From Anabaena sp. UHCC 0187 (GTDB lineage: Bacteria > Cyanobacteriota > Cyanobacteriia > Cyanobacteriales > Nostocaceae), in contig NZ_VILB01000005.1 of assembly GCF_009712035.1 (NCBI RefSeq), forward strand, positions 1-64,000: a stretch of 64,000 nt of DNA. Reading direction: 5' to 3'. The notes under the pieces are model-generated. The model was not told where the DNA came from, searched no databases, and worked only from the letters and a program-made list of their open reading frames with translations. Shown here piece by piece: positions 8,587-17,572 of this stretch (position 1 is the first letter of the stretch; every line of letters starts with the position of its first letter). Made by a program: the position numbers and the translations under genes.

Positions 8587-9576
8587 ATGTTCAAACAGTT
8601 TTTAATTCCTCAATTGATGATATTCTGCCGATTTCCTGTATTTTTAAAAGTGACTGTTACGGCTTCCATCCTGTTAAATATTTTGGTAAATCCCTCCTTT
8701 GCTGGTGATCCATTTCGCAATCGAGAACCCCATAAAATTGGCGATCGCACGGAAGCCGCTTTTAATGCTATTTTTCAACAAGGAAATTACCCCACAGCCA
8801 AAGATGCTTTACAAAAAGCAATGTCTAGCGAACCCAATGAACCCTTAATTTACGCGATCCAGGCTTCTCTAGCATATCAAAACCAAGATTTGGTTGGTTT
8901 AGAAAAATACAGTCGCAAAACCCTAGAAACTGGACAAAATCTTATTGCCAGTAATCCATTACGTGGTAATTTATACACTGCGGCTGGTCATTTTCTAGAA
9001 GGGGCGGTAATTCTCAGTCGAGAAGGGACTGTAAATGGTGCTGCTTCTGCATTTAGTCGCTTACGTAAAGTCTATACATATCTTGACAGAGCCGAAAGGA
9101 TTTCTGCCAATGATCCAGAGTTAAACTTAATTCGCGGCTATATGGATTTAATGTTAGCTGTGAATTTGCCTTTTGCTAGTCCAGATGATGTAATTAATCG
9201 GTTGGAAAAAAAAGCTGCACCTGGTTATTTAGTAGATAGAGGTATTGCTTTAGCATATCGAGATTTGAAAAAGTATTCCCAGGCTTTAGATTATGTTAAT
9301 CGCACCTTAAAAACAACTGCTGACAACCCAGAAATTTATTATCTCAAAGCCCAAATTCTCCATGAAAAGGGCAAAAACGAAAAAAGCCAGAATTTAATTA
9401 AGGAAGCAATAGCTCATTTTGACAAAGCATTAGCCAAAAAATCCCAACTTCCTGCTAATTTAGTTAAACAAATTGAATACGAACGTAATCAAGCTGTCAG
9501 TAGTCAGTTGTCAGTTGTCAATTACCCATTACCCATTACCTATTACAAAAATGGAAATTCAATTCCGCGAGTTTAA
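8587..9576 (+). CDS. TPR-containing exported protein with repeat-derived C-terminus
   Basis: A 329-residue protein with a probable signal peptide: a hydrophobic stretch at residues 20-38 ending near SFAGDP. Helical tetratricopeptide-like repeats follow over roughly 50-300, e.g. PLIYAIQASLAYQNQDLVGLEKYSRKTLE and NPEIYYLKAQILHEKGKNEKSQNLIKEAIAHFDKAL. TPRs mediate protein-protein contacts; the partner is unknown. The last ~25 residues (SSQLSVVNYPLPITYYKN...) are encoded by an intergenic heptamer repeat and overlap the start of the next gene by 26 bp. The natural stop codon therefore seems to have been lost when the repeat arrived. Confidence 0.8.
   Translation: MFKQFLIPQLMIFCRFPVFLKVTVTASILLNILVNPSFAGDPFRNREPHKIGDRTEAAFNAIFQQGNYPTAKDALQKAMSSEPNEPLIYAIQASLAYQNQDLVGLEKYSRKTLETGQNLIASNPLRGNLYTAAGHFLEGAVILSREGTVNGAASAFSRLRKVYTYLDRAERISANDPELNLIRGYMDLMLAVNLPFASPDDVINRLEKKAAPGYLVDRGIALAYRDLKKYSQALDYVNRTLKTTADNPEIYYLKAQILHEKGKNEKSQNLIKEAIAHFDKALAKKSQLPANLVKQIEYERNQAVSSQLSVVNYPLPITYYKNGNSIPRV
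9496..9541. repeat. Short tandem heptamer repeats inside a gene end
   Basis: Units of the TCAGTTG/GTCAGTTGTCA type, followed by tandem ATTACCC units, run from about 9496 to 9541. The same family of units appears between genes at 32477-32499, 45468-45538 and 52322-52420. Here the array is translated as the tail of the TPR protein. Confidence 0.8.
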
Positions 9577-10003
9577 TCCTTTTGATACTTGGATTTGGTT
9601 AAAGTTCAGCACTGTTCCCTCCCAGCAGGAAAAAAAATATGTAGAAGAAGTTTTTAATTCCTGGTTTTATCTAGGTAAATTGGGGGGATTTAATGCGGAA
9701 AATCTCCAAATCCAAGATACAGGACTTGATATCAGCTACATGAATTATGATGCTAAAGGCTATGATAAAAGCTTAATGGCTTTGATGCACAACATGGGTG
9801 AATTTGAATATGAAGGAGAATGGGCGCGTTGTTGGTTTGATTTAGGTACAAGTGATGCGATCGCATTAGATATTCTGATCAACGCCTTAACTCAACTAAC
9901 TGAAGAATATGTAACTATTGAAGAACTATATCTTGGTGGTGAAAATTCAGATTGGCCGATAGAAGATAGTGAAAGTCGCCCCTCCTCAATTTACGATAAT
10001 TAA
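9551..10003 (+). CDS. DUF3531 family protein
   Basis: A 150-residue protein matching the DUF3531 family, conserved across cyanobacteria and in plant chloroplasts. Characteristic stretches are MEIQFREFNPFDTWIWL at the start, GKLGGFNAENLQ, and EGEWARCWFDLGTSDA. Its function is not known. ATG 9551 gives the family-typical N-terminus. The longer open frame reaching back into the heptamer repeat is not part of the protein. It overlaps the TPR gene by 26 bp and lacks a good Shine-Dalgarno sequence, so translation may be coupled. A Nudix gene follows 8 bp downstream. Confidence 0.88.
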   Translation: MEIQFREFNPFDTWIWLKFSTVPSQQEKKYVEEVFNSWFYLGKLGGFNAENLQIQDTGLDISYMNYDAKGYDKSLMALMHNMGEFEYEGEWARCWFDLGTSDAIALDILINALTQLTEEYVTIEELYLGGENSDWPIEDSESRPSSIYDN

Positions 10004-10011
10004 TTGCAATC

Positions 10012-10443
10012 ATGAATAAAGAAGGTCAAATTCGGGTAATTGTTTTAGCACTAATTCGAGATGGTAATAGAATATTTGTTTCTGAAGGATATGATCCTCA
10101 AAAACAATCAATATTCTATCGCGCTTTAGGAGGTGGTGTGGAATTTGGCGAAACTAGCCGCATAGCATTAGTTAGAGAATTTCAAGAAGAAATTCAAGCA
10201 GAATTAACCAATATTCGCTATTTGAGTTGTATTGAAAACTTATTTACTTTTAATGGTAAACAAGGACATGAAATCATTCAACTCTATGAATGTGATTTTG
10301 CTGATTCCAAGTTTTATCAAATCGAAAGTTTAACTTTTTCAGAAACACCAGCACGTCAACATCGCGCACTATGGATAGATATTTCCCGGTTCAAATCTGG
10401 TGAATTAAGATTAGTTCCTGAAGTATTTTTTGATTATTTGTAA
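10012..10443 (+). CDS. Nudix hydrolase
   Basis: A 143-residue Nudix-domain protein that hydrolyses a nucleoside diphosphate linked to another moiety. The Nudix box is complete: G(5)E(7)REFQEEI within GGVEFGETSRIALVREFQEE (about residues 44-63). The glutamates bind the catalytic divalent metal. It starts 8 bp after the DUF3531 gene, suggesting an operon. The substrate (for example ADP-ribose or an oxidised nucleotide) cannot be read from the sequence. Confidence 0.9.
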   Translation: MNKEGQIRVIVLALIRDGNRIFVSEGYDPQKQSIFYRALGGGVEFGETSRIALVREFQEEIQAELTNIRYLSCIENLFTFNGKQGHEIIQLYECDFADSKFYQIESLTFSETPARQHRALWIDISRFKSGELRLVPEVFFDYL

Positions 10444-10511
10444 ATCAAAATATAGCAATTCTCTCCAGGATTGCTATAGTAAAAATAAAGGTAAATAGGA
10501 GGAAGTTAATT

Positions 10512-11099
10512 ATGACCTTACAATTAGCAAAACCACGCCTTAACACTTTTCGTCTCAATGTTTCTCAATACCACCAAATGAGCGAAGTAGGTATTTTTTC
10601 AGAAAATGATAAGGTAGAACTAATTAATGGAGAAATTATAGAAATGTCACCAATTGGTAGAAGACACGCAGCTTGTGTTGACAGAATTAATCGCTTATTT
10701 AGCAATATTCTGGGAATAAAAGTAATTGTTAGGGTACAAAATCCGATTATCTTAAATAACTTATCTGAACCTGAACCAGATATAGCATTACTACAACCCC
10801 GTGCAGATTTTTATGAATCTGGACACCCTGAACCCAAAGATATATTTCTATTAATTGAAGTTGCAGATAGCAGTCTGGAATATGATAGAGACGTAAAAAT
10901 TCCTCTCTATGCTAGTAGTGGTATTACTGAAGTTTGGTTAGTTGATATTTATGAACAAGTAATTATTATTTATCGCTACCCTAGCGAAAATGGTTATAGC
11001 GAGATTCAAAAACTAAGTCGCGGGGAGAAAATGTCAATTCAAGCATTCCCCGAAATTAATTTAGTTGTAGATGATATTTTGGGATCAATAGTTTCATAG
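10512..11099 (+). CDS. Uma2 family (DUF820) putative restriction-endonuclease-fold protein
   Basis: A 195-residue Uma2/DUF820 protein with a PD-(D/E)XK nuclease fold. Conserved parts are DKVELINGEIIEMSPIG (about 36-52), the acidic PEPDIALL, and IEVADSSLEYDRDVKIPLYA, which holds the E and later K/D catalytic positions. These genes are hugely expanded in filamentous cyanobacteria, and their biological role is not settled. An AGGAGG-like site precedes ATG 10512. It is 68 bp after the Nudix gene and may be transcribed separately. Confidence 0.9.
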   Translation: MTLQLAKPRLNTFRLNVSQYHQMSEVGIFSENDKVELINGEIIEMSPIGRRHAACVDRINRLFSNILGIKVIVRVQNPIILNNLSEPEPDIALLQPRADFYESGHPEPKDIFLLIEVADSSLEYDRDVKIPLYASSGITEVWLVDIYEQVIIIYRYPSENGYSEIQKLSRGEKMSIQAFPEINLVVDDILGSIVS

Positions 11100-11158
11100 C
11101 CTCTAAATAACATTCAATTCACATCTTCAGATATTAATTAAATAGAATTGTAGAAATA

Positions 11159-11431
11159 TTAATCAAAGCAATAATGTTTTCTTACGTCGCTGGTAATTTC
11201 CCATGTACACGACATCCCAGCGGGAAAAGTTACTAAGTCTCCCTTACCCATTTCTACCGCTTCTCCTCCATCAGGAGTGACAATAACATTACCTGCTAAA
11301 AAGTAGCAAGTTTCTTGATCATCGTAAGTCCAGGAAAATTTGGATATTTCCTTTTTCCAAATTGCCCAGTTGAATACATCTAACTCGTTGAGATGTGCAA
11401 GACTAGGTTGATGTTCGACTTTAATTTTCAT
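11159..11431 (-). CDS. Small cupin-domain protein (DUF861 type)
   Basis: A 90-residue single-domain cupin. The core reads FSWTYDDQETCYFLAGNVIVTPDGGEAVEMGKGDLVTFPAGM, the two cupin motifs in order. The WTYDDQETCYFLAG signature places it with the Cupin_3/DUF861 group, related to (S)-ureidoglycine aminohydrolase-like proteins. Small stand-alone members are common in cyanobacteria and plants, and their function is unknown. The gene begins 15 bp after the nitrogenase-C-terminal-like gene, so the two are probably co-transcribed. Confidence 0.85.
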   Translation of the reverse strand: MKIKVEHQPSLAHLNELDVFNWAIWKKEISKFSWTYDDQETCYFLAGNVIVTPDGGEAVEMGKGDLVTFPAGMSCTWEITSDVRKHYCFD

Positions 11432-11446
11432 GGAATTGACTTGTAT

Positions 11447-11785
11447 TTAACAATAAGATTGGATATCTTCTCCACACTTATCTACTAAATAACATAATGC
11501 GCGAAAACGCAAGCCTACAAACTGCTCATACAGTGGGTTAAATTTGCATAAAGGCGGAATGTGGGCAACTTTTCGGCCAAAAACTATGATATCACGCTCA
11601 AAGGGACATTGGGCAGGAATTAATTTAGCAATCAATCTAGCAACTTGAGGATTATCAATTTCAATTTCGTCGAACCATTGACGGATTTTTTGCAATAAAT
11701 CAAACTTATTTTTAACTGAATGGTTTTCCTCGATAGGGTTAACAAAACTAGAGAGAATCATCGGTTGACTATTGGTTTTTAGCAT
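11447..11785 (-). CDS. Mo-dependent nitrogenase C-terminal domain protein
   Basis: A 112-residue member of the 'Mo-dependent nitrogenase, C-terminus' family. The core (IRQWFDEIEIDNPQVARLIAKLIPAQCPFERDI..., then PPLCKFNPLYEQFVGLRFRALCYL) covers residues about 33-112. Despite the name this is not a nitrogenase subunit. It is a small cysteine-containing protein (three or more Cys) widespread in heterocystous cyanobacteria, with no defined role. The first 30 residues are variable. It is followed by the cupin gene. Confidence 0.85.
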   Translation of the reverse strand: MLKTNSQPMILSSFVNPIEENHSVKNKFDLLQKIRQWFDEIEIDNPQVARLIAKLIPAQCPFERDIIVFGRKVAHIPPLCKFNPLYEQFVGLRFRALCYLVDKCGEDIQSYC

Positions 11786-12254
11786 GGTTGTAAATCCTAT
11801 GTAGATGAGATTGATAAATTATCTTGGGAATTTGCACTGAACTTGAAGAACTGTAAAGTAGTTGAACTAATTTTTATTTAAACTGGCTTTGTGTGGAATA
11901 ACTGTTCACTTGAATACAAAATAACAAAGAAAATCTAAAAATGGTATAGTCTCAGCTTATGGATTCCTGATATTGGATATAGTAATCTCATATATAAAAT
12001 CCCAATTCATGGTTTGAAAACTCCTCAGTAATCTCAATGGGCATGGGCAAGAACACTGATTTATCTAGCTTTTACCCCAGCTAGATTGCAGAAGCATTAG
12101 GAAACGATGACAATTAATTTTAGGTTATAGAAGATAAAGAAAAATGTTATGTAAGTTACTTACTTTATAATCATGCACAGGCAACAAGGAAGAAGAAAGT
12201 TCATTTTGTTTTCTATTCCCTGTTCTCAATGGCGATCAAATACCTGTGTTTAGA
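11786..12254. other. Intergenic region without a gene
   Basis: No coding frame is supported. A short hairpin, TCTAGCT/AGCTAGA (12064-12070 and 12079-12085), is the only structure I see. It contains the promoter region of the nitrogenase-C-terminal-like gene on the minus strand and the region 3' of the HAD phosphatase gene. No convincing NtcA box (GTA-N8-TAC) was found by eye. Confidence 0.45.
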
Positions 12255-13070
12255 TTAACCTGGGCAGCTTTGCAAAATATAACTACATAATTCGCAAAAT
12301 CCATCTCCTTCGGCTGCTGTAGTCACATAGGTAGGTTGATGCTGTAACTGATCTACATATTCTTGTATATTTGCTACACCTACGGAAATAGGAAAATAAC
12401 GCTGGTTAAATAAACTTTCATCATTGGGACTGTCACCAACAGTGATAACCTGTTCTGGTAAGTACATAGGGAAATACTGACGTAAAACTTTTAATAAGCC
12501 GATTGCTTTATCTTGTCCTTGAGGTTTAATATGACATTGAACATTACTATAAGTAAAACCCCAACCCATTTGTTCACAAATGTTACTAATATTTTTGAGA
12601 TCATCGGTCGTTAATGAGTTAATATCAAATGTCCAGTCTGTGACTCGAAACCGATTATCAGCAGATTCTTGAATTTGCGGAAAACAACTTTGTAATTTTG
12701 CAAAAGTTCTAGCTAAATGTTGACGATGGTTAGCTAAGTCAGGAATATGTGTGAGTGTAACTGCTTCAGAACTACCTGACGGATAATATAAACCACCGTT
12801 TTCTGCTATTGCACCATTAATGGGCACTAAGCTACTAATCGCGCTTACCCACCCAGCGGAACGTCCAGTAATAATTAATACGGGAATTTTAGCCGCTGCT
12901 AAACTCTCTAAAGTATTTAGTAGTTTTGATGTGAATTTGCCATGCTTAGTGAGTGTACCATCCATATCTGTGGCTAAAAGGCAAATCTGGCACAAATGCG
13001 TAGATACTATATCGGAAAACTGCTGTATATTTATGAGATGTTTGCCCAAGTCTGTAATAGGTCTATACAT
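12255..13070 (-). CDS. HAD-IIB family phosphatase, sucrose-/glycosyl-phosphate phosphatase-like
   Basis: A 271-residue HAD-superfamily hydrolase of class IIB. Motif I is DMDGTL (about residues 35-40), motif II is the Thr in LIITGRS, and motif III-IV is the K near 183 followed by VITVGDSPNDESLF with the metal-binding Asp pair. The capped architecture resembles sucrose-phosphate phosphatase and mannosyl-3-phosphoglycerate phosphatase, enzymes that dephosphorylate sugar phosphates in compatible-solute synthesis. No glycosyl-phosphate synthase is adjacent, so the substrate is open. Monocistronic. Confidence 0.82.
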   Translation of the reverse strand: MYRPITDLGKHLINIQQFSDIVSTHLCQICLLATDMDGTLTKHGKFTSKLLNTLESLAAAKIPVLIITGRSAGWVSAISSLVPINGAIAENGGLYYPSGSSEAVTLTHIPDLANHRQHLARTFAKLQSCFPQIQESADNRFRVTDWTFDINSLTTDDLKNISNICEQMGWGFTYSNVQCHIKPQGQDKAIGLLKVLRQYFPMYLPEQVITVGDSPNDESLFNQRYFPISVGVANIQEYVDQLQHQPTYVTTAAEGDGFCELCSYILQSCPG

Positions 13071-13178
13071 ATGAAATTATCAAAACAATGTGAAAAATAT
13101 TTATACCATAGCAAACTACTAGGCAAGATTTGGGCATTCTAAACAACAGAAGTTAATAGTTTTTTTAGGTTATAAATT

Positions 13179-14000
13179 ATGGTCAGTACAATTTTTCTGG
13201 CTCAGTCTTCTGGCTCAAAGATCACAAAAACGAATAAAGCTGTAGTCACCAATGAATCTGAAGGTCCGCCATTATTACTATTTGCTAGTGGAGGGCTGGT
13301 TTTAGCTTTAGTCGCTGTAATTATTTATAGCAAACTTTTAGTCCAAAAGGCGGAGAAGAAAATTAAGTTTGAAAAATTTCGCACGCGAGAATTAGAGAAA
13401 AAGCTCAAATTAGCTTTAGAAACTATTCGCAAAATGGAAACTAATCCAGATTTAGTTCACTCACGGGATTTTAACCTCGATTATCTGCGAATGCGGATGT
13501 CAGAGGAAGTATTCCATTTTGCCTTAGTTAATCAAATTAAAATTAAGGTTAAAGAGAAGATATCTCAAGCACTGCGTCCTAGTCAATCTAGCCAAGGAGC
13601 GGTGGGAGTTGCTAGTAACAGTGGCAAGCAAGTAGATGAAACTTTTGATGTCGAACATGAAACTGGTGTAGCGCCCAACATTGTGAAGCGGGTGCTATTT
13701 CGAGTCCAAATTAGATTAATGAAGTTACCAACTCAAGCTACTTCTGCTACTATCAGCCAAATAATTGGTTGTATAGAAACATATCTTAGTCCCAGAGAAG
13801 ATGATGATAGCTGGCAACCCACTATTCAAGGTCGGATTGTTTATATGCACTGGGATCAAAAGGCCAAACCTACCCCGCTGCTGGTACTAGAACAATCAAA
13901 TGAAGGGGTGAATGTGACATTTAGAACTAGCCGTCAAAGCCCTGTGCCAACAAAACAACAGCCAGAAAATTCACATCATTCAGATGCTATCCAAAAATAA
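13179..14000 (+). CDS. Conserved cyanobacterial membrane-anchored protein, unknown function
   Basis: A 273-residue protein of no recognised family. One transmembrane helix (PPLLLFASGGLVLALVAVIIYSKLL, about 30-52) is followed by a charged coiled-coil segment (KAEKKIKFEKFRTRELEKKLKLALETIRKME, about 54-87). A conserved-looking domain around FNLDYLRMRMSEEVFHFALVNQIKIKVKEK comes next, then a C-terminal alpha/beta domain (VKRVLFRVQIRLMKLPTQATSATISQIIGCIETYL). The layout fits a cytoplasmic domain tethered to a membrane. It is divergent from the HAD gene. Confidence 0.65.
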   Translation: MVSTIFLAQSSGSKITKTNKAVVTNESEGPPLLLFASGGLVLALVAVIIYSKLLVQKAEKKIKFEKFRTRELEKKLKLALETIRKMETNPDLVHSRDFNLDYLRMRMSEEVFHFALVNQIKIKVKEKISQALRPSQSSQGAVGVASNSGKQVDETFDVEHETGVAPNIVKRVLFRVQIRLMKLPTQATSATISQIIGCIETYLSPREDDDSWQPTIQGRIVYMHWDQKAKPTPLLVLEQSNEGVNVTFRTSRQSPVPTKQQPENSHHSDAIQK

Positions 14001-14083
14001 TCACAATTTTAGATGATCAACAGATACAGCATGGGTCAGCAGTCAGGAGCAAAACTCTTTTGGTATCAAGCTCGTGATTAAAA

Positions 14084-14821
14084 TTAGGAATTATGATTAT
14101 TTGTTTTAGCGTCATGATTAGAAACTACATTTTGAGCATCACGGGTAAGTAAACCGTCTTCCATTTCCACAATGCGATCAGCTATATCTAAGATCCGGTT
14201 ATCGTGAGTCACTAATAAAATCGCAGTTCCTTGATCTTTAGCCAGACGCTGCATGATTTCTACTACATCACGTCCTGATTGTTTGTCTAATGCAGCGGTT
14301 GGTTCATCTGCTAATACTAAAGGAGGGTGATTGACTAGAGCGCGAGCGATCGCAATTCTTTGTTTTTGTCCACCAGATAAATTATCTGGATAGTAGTTAA
14401 CGCGTTCTTGTAAACCCACAGATGTCAGCATATCTTCTGACTGAGAAATAGCCGCTGATTGAGAAATATTATGATTTAATTCCACAGCCATTTGGACATT
14501 TTGCCTAGCAGTTAAAAAACCCAATAAATTGTGAGCTTGGAAAATATAACCAATTTTACGTCTCATGTGTACCAGTTTACTTTGACTAGCTCCACATAGT
14601 TCTTCACCCAAAAATTTTAAACTTCCCTCTTGTACCGATCTTAATCCACCAATCAGACTCAATAAAGTTGTTTTACCTGAACCGGATGGTCCCGTCATAA
14701 TCACAATTTCTCCGGCATAGATTTCCAGACTAATATCAAATAAAATCTGTTTTCTTAGAGAGCCTTTGCCATAGTAGTGATTAATATTCTTGATAGAAAT
14801 TACAGGTTCTTTGTTGATCAT
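14084..14821 (-). CDS. devA: DevA-type ABC transporter ATP-binding subunit
   Basis: A 245-residue ABC ATPase of the MacB/LolD class, the DevA component of a DevBCA exporter. Walker A is GPSGSGKTT (about 44-52), the signature is LSGGQKQR, Walker B is VLADEPTAAL, and the H-loop is THD. In heterocystous cyanobacteria one DevBCA exports heterocyst glycolipids through a TolC-like outer-membrane protein, and several paralogous sets exist. It is last in the devB-devC-devA order on the minus strand. The 108-bp gap from devC is filled with an AG-rich low-complexity run (about 14830-14915). Whether this is the glycolipid exporter or a paralogue is not decided by the sequence. Confidence 0.85.
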   Translation of the reverse strand: MINKEPVISIKNINHYYGKGSLRKQILFDISLEIYAGEIVIMTGPSGSGKTTLLSLIGGLRSVQEGSLKFLGEELCGASQSKLVHMRRKIGYIFQAHNLLGFLTARQNVQMAVELNHNISQSAAISQSEDMLTSVGLQERVNYYPDNLSGGQKQRIAIARALVNHPPLVLADEPTAALDKQSGRDVVEIMQRLAKDQGTAILLVTHDNRILDIADRIVEMEDGLLTRDAQNVVSNHDAKTNNHNS

Positions 14822-14929
14822 AATAAAAGAGTGTAGGAGTCAGAAGAAAGAAGTCAGGAGTCAGGAGAAAGAAAGAAGAAGAAAGAAAGAAGAAGCAAAA
14901 AAGAAGGAAAAAAGTAAGTCAACTAACTA

Positions 14930-16084
14930 TTAAAAAATATCGGCTGGATCAGCAGAGCTTAATTTACGAATAGCAATCATTCCGGAAATAAAGCACATTA
15001 AAATAGTTAACATAAGCACCATAATAGCGCGATCATAACTCATGAATATGGGCAAAAGTGTGGCATCTCTAGCAACACTATACAGAACAAGAGCGCAGCC
15101 AAATCCAGGTAAATAACCAACAACTGCTAATAGAAAAGCCTCTTGCAAAATCACCATTAGTAAATAGTTTTGAGTGTAACCTATGGCTTTGAGAGTAGCA
15201 TATTCAGATAAATGATCGTTGACTTCTGTATACAGAATTTGATAAACAATTACAGTTCCCACAATAAAACCCATAATTGTCCCTAAAGTAAAAATAAAGC
15301 CAATAGCCGTACTACTTGCCCAATAATTTCTTTCAAATTCGATAAATTGTTCCTTAGTTAAAACATTGATACCTTTAGGTAGATAATTCCGCAAATCTTG
15401 AGCTACTTGGAGAGAATCTGCACCTGGTTTTAATTTAATTACACCAATATCAATTAATCCCCGTTGCCGATTATTAAAAATTCGTAAAAAGTTAACATCA
15501 CTGGTAATTAAATTTCCATCTGCTCCAAAAGATGCACCTAAAGTAAATAAGCCACCGACCTTAACTTGTCGTCTTCGTACTTCTGCTGTAACAAGTTTTC
15601 CCTGATTAAAGTTATCAGCAATTGGACCATACTCTACCCTAGAAGAACGGTCATATAAAACCACATCAGGAAGCTTGAGCTTATTTAAATTTTTGTCCAC
15701 TCCCGGTAAATCAAATAAATTAACTTCTGGATTTATGCCGAAAATTAATATATTTCGGGGGCGGCCTGTAACGGGATTTCGCCAGCTAGTATAGTCTAAA
15801 TATATGGGATGCACGGACTGAACTGTTGGCAAATCCAATGCCTTATATAAACGACGCTGGGAAAACGGTTTCATTGATAGAACAGCAGTAGATTGAGTGT
15901 TAATTAAAATCACATCTCCTACTAAACTGCTGTGCATTCTGACGTTACTGTAATAGAGTGCATCCCGGAAACCTAGCTGCATGAACATTAGAATATCAGC
16001 AAAGGCAATACCTGACAAAGCTACCGCTAGGCGAGTTTTTTCTCTTGTCAGTTGTAGCCAAGATAAAGGTATTTTTATTGCCAT
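14930..16084 (-). CDS. devC: DevC-type ABC transporter permease
   Basis: A 384-residue FtsX/MacB-type permease. It has one N-terminal helix (about 15-35), a large periplasmic domain (about 40-250) and three C-terminal helices (about 255-280, 305-335, 348-370), the classic DevC topology. The N-terminus IPLSWLQLTREKTRLAVALSGIAFAD is characteristic of DevC proteins. It lies between devB (69 bp upstream) and devA and forms the inner-membrane channel of the exporter. Confidence 0.88.
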   Translation of the reverse strand: MAIKIPLSWLQLTREKTRLAVALSGIAFADILMFMQLGFRDALYYSNVRMHSSLVGDVILINTQSTAVLSMKPFSQRRLYKALDLPTVQSVHPIYLDYTSWRNPVTGRPRNILIFGINPEVNLFDLPGVDKNLNKLKLPDVVLYDRSSRVEYGPIADNFNQGKLVTAEVRRRQVKVGGLFTLGASFGADGNLITSDVNFLRIFNNRQRGLIDIGVIKLKPGADSLQVAQDLRNYLPKGINVLTKEQFIEFERNYWASSTAIGFIFTLGTIMGFIVGTVIVYQILYTEVNDHLSEYATLKAIGYTQNYLLMVILQEAFLLAVVGYLPGFGCALVLYSVARDATLLPIFMSYDRAIMVLMLTILMCFISGMIAIRKLSSADPADIF

Positions 16085-16153
16085 TTTCTAGCCTTTCTAA
16101 TCTTGATACTAATTAAGTAATTGAACATTAATATTTTTTACGAAAGTAGGAAG

Positions 16154-17572
16154 TTAATTATCATTAATTTCCACCGCAACTTTAGCGTTAGTTAAACCAG
16201 AAACTTGCTTGGTAAATTCTGGAGAAAGGGCAATTTTTACTTCTACAACCCTGGCATCAATATCTGCGGCTGGATCATTATTAAGGACATCTTTTTTGCC
16301 AATTTTCCGACCAATTTCCGTAATTCTGCCTTTTAATTGACCATTGAATGCGCCGTTATCACTAGTAATAGTAGCAGTTTGACCTAAACGCACTTTGCTA
16401 ATACTATCTTCAGGAACTTCTGCGACTACAAACATCTGATCAGTTTGTCCAATTTCCGCAATTCCATTTGCACTCATCATTTCCCCTGATTTGGTGTGAA
16501 TTTTTAATATCTCACCAGAACTTGGGGCTTTGACATAGCTTTGCTGAAGTTCTACTTGAGCTTTTCTCATTAAAGCAATTGCATTAGTAACTTGAGCTTG
16601 AGCTACTTGAACATTTAGCGGACTAACTACTAATATTCTGCTTAATCTTTCTCTTTCTTCATCTATTTGCCTTTGCAAAGTGGCGATAGTTTTGTTGCGT
16701 GTGGCTGTAGCTTCAATTAATTGTTGTTGTAGGGTAGCTATAGTTTTAATTTGATTGGCTCTAGCTTCCGAAACTTGCTGTCGAATAGTATCTATTGCCC
16801 GTTTTAAACTAGCTTCACTTTCAATGAGTTGTTGATTAGTCGTAGCCGCACTTAAGCGTCGGCGATCGCGTTCTTGCTGAGAAATAGCACCTTGTCCGTA
16901 TAAAAATTCATAGCGTCCATAATCTACTTGAGCATTACGCTTTTCGGCTCTAATGCGCTCCATATTAGCTTTTAAAGAATTTTTTTGTCCTATTAGTTCG
17001 GCTTCTAAACGATTAACTCCCGCTTGTTGGGCAACTTTTTCGCCACTTAACTGGGCAGCAATTCTGCTAATCGTTGCCTGTTGAGCCTCTTTTTCCCCAG
17101 CTAATTGGGCTTGCAATCGAGAAATAATGAATCTTTGAGCTTGAGCATCTCTTGGTGGACCAGCACTAACTTGAGCTAAATTCGCACGGGATTCTTGCAG
17201 TTTGGCTTTGGCTTCTTCCACCACTGCCATGCTAGTGTCGCGGCTATCTAAAATGGCCACAACCTGCCCTTGCTGTACTCGTTGTCCTTCTCTAACTAAA
17301 AGTTGCTGTACTCGTGAACTGCCTGATATACCAGCAGGAGCAGCAAGTTTAATGACTTCTCCTCTTGGTTCTAACCGTCCTATGGCACTAACAGTATTAG
17401 GAACTGGAGCTACAGATACAACGGAAGTCAGTTTTTTTAACTGTTCCATTCTGGCTGTAGCTAGTAAACCGGCAGCTATAGCTACTGGCAGCGCTACGGC
17501 AATACTTAACCAAACTTTAGGCTGCTCAAATGACTTTTCTTTAGATTTTGACTTTTCATTCACCCTTGACAT
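16154..17572 (-). CDS. devB: DevB-type membrane-fusion (HlyD family) protein
   Basis: A 472-residue HlyD/DevB adaptor that links the DevCA pump to an outer-membrane channel. The N-terminal membrane anchor is at about 17-40 (VWLSIAVALPVAIAAGLLA). It is followed by a split lipoyl domain (GRLEPRGEVIKLAAPAG...VREGQRVQQGQVVAILDS) and a long alpha-helical hairpin with repeated TIATLQQQL / TIATLQRQI units. The beta-barrel domain (VKAPSSGEILKIHTKSGEMM) ends it. The ATG at 17572 (MSRVNEKS) is preferred over an upstream frame that adds 24 non-conserved residues. It is the first gene of devBCA, with a gap of about 850 bp upstream. Confidence 0.88.
   Translation of the reverse strand: MSRVNEKSKSKEKSFEQPKVWLSIAVALPVAIAAGLLATARMEQLKKLTSVVSVAPVPNTVSAIGRLEPRGEVIKLAAPAGISGSSRVQQLLVREGQRVQQGQVVAILDSRDTSMAVVEEAKAKLQESRANLAQVSAGPPRDAQAQRFIISRLQAQLAGEKEAQQATISRIAAQLSGEKVAQQAGVNRLEAELIGQKNSLKANMERIRAEKRNAQVDYGRYEFLYGQGAISQQERDRRRLSAATTNQQLIESEASLKRAIDTIRQQVSEARANQIKTIATLQQQLIEATATRNKTIATLQRQIDEERERLSRILVVSPLNVQVAQAQVTNAIALMRKAQVELQQSYVKAPSSGEILKIHTKSGEMMSANGIAEIGQTDQMFVVAEVPEDSISKVRLGQTATITSDNGAFNGQLKGRITEIGRKIGKKDVLNNDPAADIDARVVEVKIALSPEFTKQVSGLTNAKVAVEINDN

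Noticed and set aside
11447-11785. Evidence for a nitrogenase (nif) cluster
   Set aside because: The gene carries only the small 'Mo-dependent nitrogenase C-terminus' domain. No nifHDK or accessory gene is near.
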